Shown one piece after another: positions 57,563 to 64,000 of a DNA stretch of 64,000 nucleotides. The notes under the pieces were generated by a model. The model worked only from the letters and a program-made list of their open reading frames with translations. It was not told the DNA's origin and did not search any database. The DNA lies in NCBI GenBank assembly GCA_010015655.1, contig ML976678.1, forward strand, positions 757,013-821,012, in the 5' to 3' direction. This stretch comes from Bimuria novae-zelandiae CBS 107.79. Lineage: Eukaryota > Ascomycota > Dothideomycetes > Pleosporales > Didymosphaeriaceae. The position numbers and the translations under genes are program-made. How positions within the stretch are numbered: position 1 is the first letter of the stretch; each line of letters opens with the position of its first letter.

Positions 57563-58502
57563 GTTAACTGCTTACTTAATAGCGGCTAGTTTTATAATAT
57601 AAACGTTTATTATATTAGTGGTCCCTATTATGCGTTTTCCTTAAGAGGCCGCTCTCCCGTACTCCTAGATTACTACGCTGTATCCCACCTTTTTGTTTCT
57701 CATAGACGCGTCTGTGAACAGTTGTACTTCGCGGCCCTGCATGTCAATGCACCTGTTTTTGGCTTCCTCTCTGTCTGTGTGGAGGCCTATTCTTTGCTTG
57801 TGGAGTCGTCCCCACGGCAGTATAGCGATTCCATTGGTAGTTTCCATGTCTGTGAGGGAGTGTCTGAAGGGCATTGCCATGTACATGGTCGGAGATTTGT
57901 ATTGGGTCTTATTCCCGGCTCGCATCGCCCTCTTCAATGGTTTCCATAGTAGAGTAGACTTAGGCAGAGTGTGGGCGTCCACCCAGAATTTCGCAATTCT
58001 CCTCTTGAGTCGGCATGAGGTGGAGGGCAGGTACGCCTCTGCACATCCCGCTTCCTCTGAAACAGAGCGGAAACAATTCGTGACCGCCTTCGCACCTAGG
58101 CGTTGTATCGGTCCCAGCAGATGCCGCATCCAGGCAGGTATCTCCTTATCCAGGTATTGGGGGAACCATGCCGCCGCTTCGTAATCGATGCTGGCGGTAA
58201 CTGTAGCGCCGAACAGTTGTCGGGCGGTCGCTGGTCGATTGATGATTGATTGATTGATTCCTACTCGGTTTCAGCCGCGATGTCTCCGCAGCTATGCCCA
58301 TAGGTTTGGCAGACAGCCGAAGCTTTGCTGAGCAAATCAGCAGGCCCCACTTCACCACACCAAAGATATGGCCAGCTGTCCCCTCGCCTCCGCTTGTGGT
58401 CTGGCTTCTATCTACGACTACATTCATTCGCCTCAAGAAGTGACGTATCTGTGCCTGTATGTTTGTTCCTCGAATTATCACTCCGGTCTGTATGCCGTAC
58501 AT
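57563..58502 (-). pseudogene. LINE (Tad-like) reverse transcriptase end and RNase H start
   Basis: On the - strand, RPATARQLFGATVTASIDY and AAAWFPQYLDKEIPAWMRHL lead into PIQRLGAKAVTNCFRSV, CRLKRRIAKFWVDAHTLP and QLFTDASMRNKKVGYSVVI, the thumb-to-RNase H stretch of fungal non-LTR retrotransposons. The frame is open for 154 codons (58129-57665). A frameshift lies at a tetranucleotide run (GATT repeated, about 58238-58262). The part from 58502 to 58265 is in another frame and less clearly LINE. RNase H continues beyond the Gypsy insertion at 50711. Sequence right of about 57650 is unmutated, left of it TA-rich. Confidence 0.8.
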
Positions 58503-59230
58503 GAGGCCTTGTTTTTCGTTACAATTGTGTTGAGGCTCGTAGAGGCGTATTGCCTCGTTTGTTGCGGCCGCGATACCTTCAGTCTCCCCCTAATGTGCCT
58601 TCCACGTGTATGCTAGCTTGCCCTCGTGCCCTCAGGGCTTGGAATATGTTCTCCGAGTTTTGTTGTTCTTTGGTGTTGTGCAGCTGCCCATTAGGTTCCT
58701 ATGTGGCCGTGTTTTGTGGTGTGACTTGCCGCCGAGCGCAGCGGCAGTAGCGTTCCGTCGCGACGCAGCTCCACGAGAGCAATGCTCCGCTCGAGCGCGC
58801 CGTCAGATCTACTGAGCATGAGAGCTCTCTCGCGAATCTCCTCAGACCTTGTTGGGTGTGTCGAGGGGGCACCACTCCTTCGACACAGGGTAGGGGCGAT
58901 AGTGGACGAGGCTGTCTGATAACCTGCAGTATTGTGTGGCACCGATGGTAGCATGCCGGGTGTCTGTGAGGTGGTTCGCGTGAGAGGTGATGCCGTTCAG
59001 CCCAAGGGCTCGTCAATGCGGGACGTCGCAAACATTGTCGGTTGACGATGGGCTGACCAGGTAGCCCATTAGTAACTGTATACTGTGTATTGTGACTGCA
59101 ATAGAGGTGTTTGGGCTCTGTTGTTGCTTTCGTATTGCCGTGTCGCAGTGAGATGACTGTTGCTGCGTTCGATGATCGTGTCATATTGTGTAGCTTGCTC
59201 GCGAATTTTGTCGGTCTGTCCTATCGCGGC
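58503..59230 (-). other. Upstream LINE-like or unknown sequence
   Basis: Normal composition, with open - strand frames at 59184-58699 and 58954-58691 that overlap in different registers (RSEEIRERALMLSRSDGALE in the second). It may be the 5' part of the LINE joined to its 3' part by an internal deletion, since no reverse transcriptase fingers or palm are seen. I cannot assign it further. Confidence 0.3.
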
Positions 59231-59303
59231 CGCAACAGCGACCCTACAGGTGCCAAATCGATGCGGAGGGACGCGTGATGGCCTGTAGGGGCCGTTGCGG
59301 CCC

Positions 59304-59675
59304 CTAGCAGGAGTGTTTTGATGCTTTTGTGATGGGTTTTTCTAAAAATTGAGTTCTCGCTGTTTGTCGCGTTTTGCTAGAGGGCATTTGTGAGGTTCCG
59401 GAATCCAGGTAGCTCTGCACGTAGCTTGGCACGCTTGGCAGGGAACGCAGCAGATCTGGTGGGGACAACTCACTAGAACCGACAGTAAACGATCTATTGC
59501 CACATCTGGCAGTTTGACAAAGATTCGCGGGGACATTTACTGGAACCGACAGGACGTGATCTATTGCTGAATTAGGCAGTTTGCAGCAGACGCAAGGTGT
59601 AGGTGGTAGCACCATTGACGCCACCGAAGTAGTATAGCTGACGTGATGGCTGAAGTATGGGACATGCTTCGGCAC
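59304..59675 (-). other. Unassigned frame with an internal 60-70 bp duplication
   Basis: Two related blocks lie at about 59465-59515 and 59530-59585 (GGGGACA..TACTGGAACCGACAG, GATCTATTGC, GGCAGTTTG). On the - strand they would encode KLPNSAIDHVLSVPV and KLPDVAIDRLLSVLV in different frames, so the pair arose by local duplication followed by frame drift. Whether any of it was a gene is unclear. Confidence 0.3.
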
Positions 59676-60220
59676 GTCTTAATTGAAACTATCTGGCATG
59701 AAGATAAGGACATCGAGGAATGAAGTGCTCTGACGGTATCCAGGGTCCGCAAACTACGAAGACCAGAGAACAGAAGGCGGACGGCGTTAGGAAAAGATAA
59801 AAACCAGAAGGGCGCAGGACATAGTGTTATCTCTGCAAGGACCCACATTGATTCGCGTCGAGGATTTTGCAACTCCTCGAATGGGCAAATCACCTTGCCT
59901 GGAGCAGAAACGTAACTCCGGGTTTCTTGTGATCGACATCATCTCACGGTTTCTGTACGGCAATTTCGAAAATTTCGTTCGATTTGGTAGACTGGGACAT
60001 GAGATGGCGTATGTACCTCCCGACACTGAACGATACCGACGTGGGAAGGCTCAGAAAGCAAATCTGCTTCCGGAACTTCAATCCACCACGCGGCTGCAGA
60101 GTCGTAGATCACACAACAGAGACTGACAGTTTTGAGCAGCCTCCAGAACTTCTGCCCACGAAACTTGCGTTGACATTGGTGATCGGGAACAACCAAGTTT
60201 CAATTTTTTGAGCGACGGTC
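59640..60220 (+). pseudogene. Possible gene remnant, unknown
   Basis: Two neighbouring + strand frames give protein-like text: IRVEDFATPRMGKSPCLEQK, SGFLVIDIISRFLYGNFENF and then, one frame over, YLPTLNDTDVGRLRKQICFR, NFNPPRGCRVVDHTTE and KLALTLVIGNNQVSIF. Joined, they would resemble one eroded protein with a frameshift near 59975. No family recognised. Base composition is normal, so decay here is not RIP. Confidence 0.3.
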
Positions 60221-61222
60221 AACATTCTCAAGACATAGATCACTAAGTCCTGGAAGAGGACGAGGAAGATGAACGACGATCATGGAAACGGTCAATGAAC
60301 AGTTTACAAGACTCTAAATCACCATGCGAGCAGCTCTCACTAACGACGAGCTGCCAAGGAGGCAAAATGGCGTGCCAGATGAACTCCGCAAAGAATAGAG
60401 TCTATCATACATGATGTGGAAGTCTTCTGGCTGGGATCGCCCACTGCCCATCATCACAACCTTACTTTATTAGCACTATTAACGCAGTGATTCGGTATAT
60501 GAGCAAAATGGGGCTGGCTACACTTGTAGGTGATACATATCAATGCCCTGGTCTTACAGTACTCGCCTGACAATCAATATCTATCGTCCCACAAACAATC
60601 GTTACGGTGGCATTGTTAACCAAGGAACTATGCTTCCGATGTTGGGCGACCGCCATTGCCCGTTATAGTCGAGGCAACGCATCACTGCCCAATAAGAGTT
60701 TTACGAGTTATTATAAGGTAGCGTAAAGACTCTATTCTATTTGAACTTCTGTTTTGGAAGCTAATGCGTAACAGATGATGGGGAAATCCAGAGATCCCTG
60801 ATACTGAGAAACTTGCCGAGGGACACCGCAATACGTCGCAGAATCAGTGATCATATACTCAGTAATAAGAACCACGCGTGGATTTCCTTCCAAGAGTGTT
60901 GACGCATTGAGGGAACTCGGTTGTGTGTATACGCAATGAAAATGGGAGTGATCATATGCGGCATGCAGTGTTCACCGTGTTACAAGAACTTCTGTACATC
61001 CTGCAGACGCCACATGGACAGTGAAACCAGGGTTCAAAGTCACTTTCCACGTCCACATCGCCGGATGGCTCGCGAAGCAATTGACAGCCTTCGTAAGCTT
61101 TTCTTTTATCGTCTTCAACAACCGTCGTAAGGAGATAGGCCAGTTCGACATAATTGAGGTAGCTAACTGTGAGAATGTGAATTTCAGTTACTTCATTAAC
61201 TGTCAAGTGTATAGCCTTTATG
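60221..61222. other. No gene seen
   Basis: About 1 kb of normal composition. Overlapping frames at 60921-61130 (+), 61021-61275 (+) and 60952-61353 (-) show no recognisable domain. Nothing further can be supported. Confidence 0.4.
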
Positions 61223-61579
61223 TTAAACTTCGTCGTAGAGTTCTTCGGAAGAGTTACGCAGGCGGAAATGGCTGAGACCCGGTCCATGGCCGCTAACTGA
61301 GACATCAGATATTCGACGTGTAAATTCTGCGGCCGAATCGACAAGCATCTCAATTATGCCTGCAGAAAGTTTCGTGAGCACAGTGTTCCGTTCGGGTTTC
61401 AGTTCACTACGAAGTATTAATCCGCCGACCAAAAAAAAAAGACACCACAGGCGCCTCGGGACGTGAATCTTTCCCGCACTCATCTCGAACTGGATCTCAT
61501 CTAAATCTCTATACACAAAGACAGTTTTCAAATGTTTCGTATTGTCCCACTCTGCAAGTGGATAAAACGCCACCTTCAA
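61223..61579 (-). other. Unassigned 118-codon frame
   Basis: The - strand frame from 61579 includes VAFYPLAEWDNTKHLKTVFV, SELKPERNTVLTKLSAGIIE and VSGHGPGLSHFRLRNSSEEL. It looks more protein-like than its surroundings but has no family I know and no neighbours that would define it. It may be part of a decayed gene. Confidence 0.28.
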
Positions 61580-62300
61580 ATGTTAGACCCAAGCGTAAGG
61601 CGGATGCACCGTCGAGTGACATATGGACCGATTCAGACGACTCGGCCTACCGGAAGGGTGGAGGAAGACGTGGACATGACAATCAATAGCGAAAGGGGGG
61701 GGCTCTTGCTCAGGTGGTAAACCCACGAAACGTCAGACACTGAACAAGGGTGCCCTTGCAGAGCCTAAACCGTCTGCAGTAAAAAAGCAGATGGATCTGG
61801 TGTCTGGAGATCACTACCAGTGCGAAGAACTCTTCGCTGATGCACATGATCTTTATGCGACGTTGAAAACTTCAAAAACTCGAAAGTCAACCCTGGCTTG
61901 GCGATGCATCAAGCGAATGTGCTAGAGTATAGTCGGTTAATTAATATTGAAACCAATCTTCTAGATTGTTCTTCGTTAATTCTTGCGAGAAGAAGAAGTC
62001 AGGCGGTAACCAGTACCTTCTAAGTCTTCGTGCCACTCGTAATAGCGACTCATTCGATGAACTGAAAGACCACTTTCTAGAGTGTTTCATAGCTTCGATG
62101 CCCAATACTGAGGTCACAGATTTCCAGCACAGACACAAGCTGAATGCCATCAAAGCACGATTCAATGAAAAGCATAACTAGGACGCACAAGCTTTCTCTG
62201 GATACATCAAGGAGAGGAATGAGGTCCCGGAGAAATTGCTTACCGCTGGGTTGGCTCACAATCTCACAGTTGCCCAATGGAAAACAAGGGATTGTGCGTA
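61560..62300 (+). pseudogene. Possible gene remnant, unknown, multiple frames
   Basis: The + strand holds a succession of protein-like pieces: KRKADAPSSDIWTDSDDSAY, after a G homopolymer (61695-61701) AEPKPSAVKKQMDLVSGDHY and ELFADAHDLYATLKTSKTRK to a stop at 61926, then FDELKDHFLECFIASMPNTE, DFQHRHKLNAIKARFNEKHN, one TAG, and DAQAFSGYIKERNEVPEKLL to about 62299. The last part has the helical, charged look of a gag or scaffold protein but no named family. It ends just before the transposon at 62336. Confidence 0.3.
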
Positions 62301-62335
62301 AGCGCGCTATAATAATGTGGTTTCAGCTGAAGCTA

Positions 62336-63895
62336 ACGTGTCCGTGCGCGTGATGCGCCAGTTCGCGAGATGCGCCACCCTCATCAAAACAACAAAAGTT
62401 CAATACGCGATAAATCTATTAACATGGCTCTAATTAATAACGCGCTTGCAGAGCTAGCATCGCTAGAACCTAGAGAGGACTTCTTATATAGAAAAATTGC
62501 TGTCAAGTATGATGTTAAACGATCTACGTTAACCTAAAGGCATTAAGGTCTAGTGCGCCTTACGGAGGTTAAGAACGCTAACTAGCAAAAACTTATCTTA
62601 TAGCAAGAGCAAGAGCTTATAAGATATATTAAAAGACTTATAGAGAGACATATACCTCCTACTTAAGAAATAATACGGAACTTCGCCTCTACGATAGTAA
62701 AAGAGCTAGTTAGCAAAAGCTAGGTTACCTACTTTATTAATTAATATAGTATTTATTTTATCTTGTAATAGATAGTTAGTATAAATAGTAATTATTATAA
62801 GGCTAATTTAATAGATAAGTATTACCTCTATTTTAACCTCTTATATTGTAAGATTAATTAATATTAGATAGATCCTTTTTATATCTATAATATAGATAAA
62901 AAAGGCGTCCTAATTAGTATTATTAGTAGATTAAAGAGGATATTTAGTAAATAAATATAAGAGAAGAAGGAGGTTAAAGTATTACTATAAAATAAAAACC
63001 GCGTATAGATTACGCTCCTAGCATATATATATACTAATAAATTAGCTCTACTACTAAGCTTTATTTATAAGACTACTAATAAAGGTATCTAATTAAGCTA
63101 GGTAGAGGATATTAAGGTAAGATATTATAAAGTTTATATTACCTTATTATTCTTTAGCTAGATAAATAATAATATTAGGCTTATCTAGCTTAAGTAAGTG
63201 TTTAGTTGCTATATAAAAGAGAAGACTTAATAATTATATTAACTTTTAATCCTAGATAGCTATAGATCTTATATTACTATAAACTTTATTTACTACTATA
63301 ATTAGAATAGGATCCTTCTTACTATTTTACCTCTTTATTTAACTTATACGCTTTAGCTACTTAACGTTATAATATTTAAGCCTTTATTAATAGCCTACTT
63401 AGTAGAACTCTTAAGATACCTTTACGTAGGCTAAAGCTTAGTTTTTATTATAAAAGGAGGATTTTTCTATTTATTTTAAAAGGTATAAAATGACTTTTTT
63501 AAGAAATTAATAATTTTTAGCTCTTTTAAAGTAATAGGTATATTATTACTAAAACCTAATATAATTCTTAATAGATTTACTAGGTTTTTAAAATTAAGAG
63601 AAAGTTCTTTAGCATTACTTAATAATTATAACTAAAGGAAAATAAATAAGCTTATATAATTAATAGTTAACAATTAAAATAGTTAAAATATAAAGAAGCT
63701 TTGTTAATTACTCTACTACTTATCTATTTAAAATAAGCTACCTAAGCATAAGATAGATAGGATTAAGTAGGCACTATTTATAAAAAAAAAAAAAAAGGGT
63801 AAGACTCTAAATCTCTAATAGTATTAAGAGTATTATAGTAAAATAATCTTATAGTTACTAAGAAAGGTAAGAAGGGCACATATTTGCTAATTTAT
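62336..63895 (+). mobile_element. Fot1/pogo transposon, same family as 19671, right end missing
   Basis: The left TIR starts ACGTGTCCGTGCGCGTG after a TA (62334-62335), the same first 17 bases as the element at 19671, and then diverges (ATGCGCCAGTTCGCGAGATG against CCGAGCCACTTCGCGTGACG). The interior is TA-rich through RIP. Similarity ends near 63895, before the expected C-terminal tail and right TIR, and unmutated unrelated sequence follows. The 3' end is therefore deleted or displaced. Confidence 0.8.
62424..63895 (+). pseudogene. Pogo/Fot1-type transposase, heavily RIP-mutated
   Basis: From ATG 62424 (MALINNALAELASLEPREDF) the frame tracks the transposase at 21707-19824 residue by residue: LYRKIAVKYDVKRSTLT, QEQELIRYIKRLIERHIPPT, YNIDKKGVLISIISRLKRIF, LLILDSYRSY (GHGSH lost), FKPLLIAYLVELLRYLY. 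Dozens of stops are present and catalytic Asp/Glu positions are changed, for example IDE to IDK. There is no frameshift for about 480 codons, so damage is by transitions only. Confidence 0.82.
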
Positions 63896-63899
63896 TATA

Positions 63900-64000
63900 A
63901 AGTAAATGTCGGATTAACAACTTTAACGGCCTTAGGCATGTTACAAGGAAGGTGCGTGTGCGGAGGAGCGAGCATTCTGTCAATAGTTATCAAGGCCTCT
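63900..64000. other. Unmutated sequence at the window edge
   Basis: About 100 bp with normal composition after an abrupt end of the TA-rich transposon. No feature visible before the window ends. Confidence 0.4.

Noticed and set aside
58146..58502. 118-codon frame as an independent gene
   Set aside because: Its 3' part is the LINE sequence in a shifted register caused by a GATT repeat. The 5' part has no recognisable identity.

Overview
The window looks like a chromosome segment of a filamentous ascomycete, most likely a Dothideomycete-type genome with bipartite base composition. The reasons are short GT-AG introns of about 50 bp, fungal proteins such as a Cdc27, an Scw1/Whi3-type RNA-binding protein and a Bot1-type mitoribosomal protein, and long TA-rich stretches of transposon relics. 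Those relics are full of C-to-T and G-to-A changes and in-frame TAA/TAG codons, the signature of repeat-induced point mutation (RIP). No species can be named from the sequence alone.

Layout. (1) 1-9872: a chromodomain-carrying Ty3/Gypsy element on the + strand, cut by a second complete Gypsy element on the - strand (1277-7978, CTATA target duplication). (2) 9986-19446: relics of four Fot1/pogo-like DNA transposons with about 50-60 bp terminal inverted repeats and TA target sites. The first two have been scrambled by an inversion of about 1.5 kb. Between them and the third lies a palindrome rich in telomere-like repeats. (3) 19671-21782: a lightly mutated Fot1/pogo element with one unbroken but stop-riddled transposase frame. 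(4) 22.1-38 kb: a GC-normal gene island with a FAD-dependent monooxygenase carrying one frameshift, CDC27/APC3, a SND2/TMEM208 protein, a mitoribosomal small-subunit protein of the Bot1/mS45 type, and an Scw1/Whi3-type RRM protein. Longer stretches there hold no convincing gene. (5) 38.3-50.2 kb: a small Cys-rich ORF relic, a decayed Ty1/Copia element with a solo Gypsy LTR inserted in its RNase H, and a 3'-truncated Gypsy element. (6) 50160-58502: a non-LTR (LINE, Tad-like) element on the - strand, split by a young, structurally complete Gypsy element (50712-57562, GTTAA duplication). (7) 59-62.3 kb: unmutated but broken sequence of unknown origin. (8) 62336-63895: a heavily mutated relative of the element in (3).

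How it fits together. The island genes are conserved housekeeping genes (cell cycle, ER targeting, mitochondrial translation, RNA binding) with no obvious shared pathway. The flanks are a layered record of transposition, and the nesting gives relative ages. The most interesting signal is that all three Gypsy lineages with a preserved 3' region carry an extra ORF on the opposite strand, between the integrase/chromodomain and the 3' LTR. Each encodes Cys-rich motifs followed by a charged, coiled-coil-like segment, and the three proteins are different from one another.
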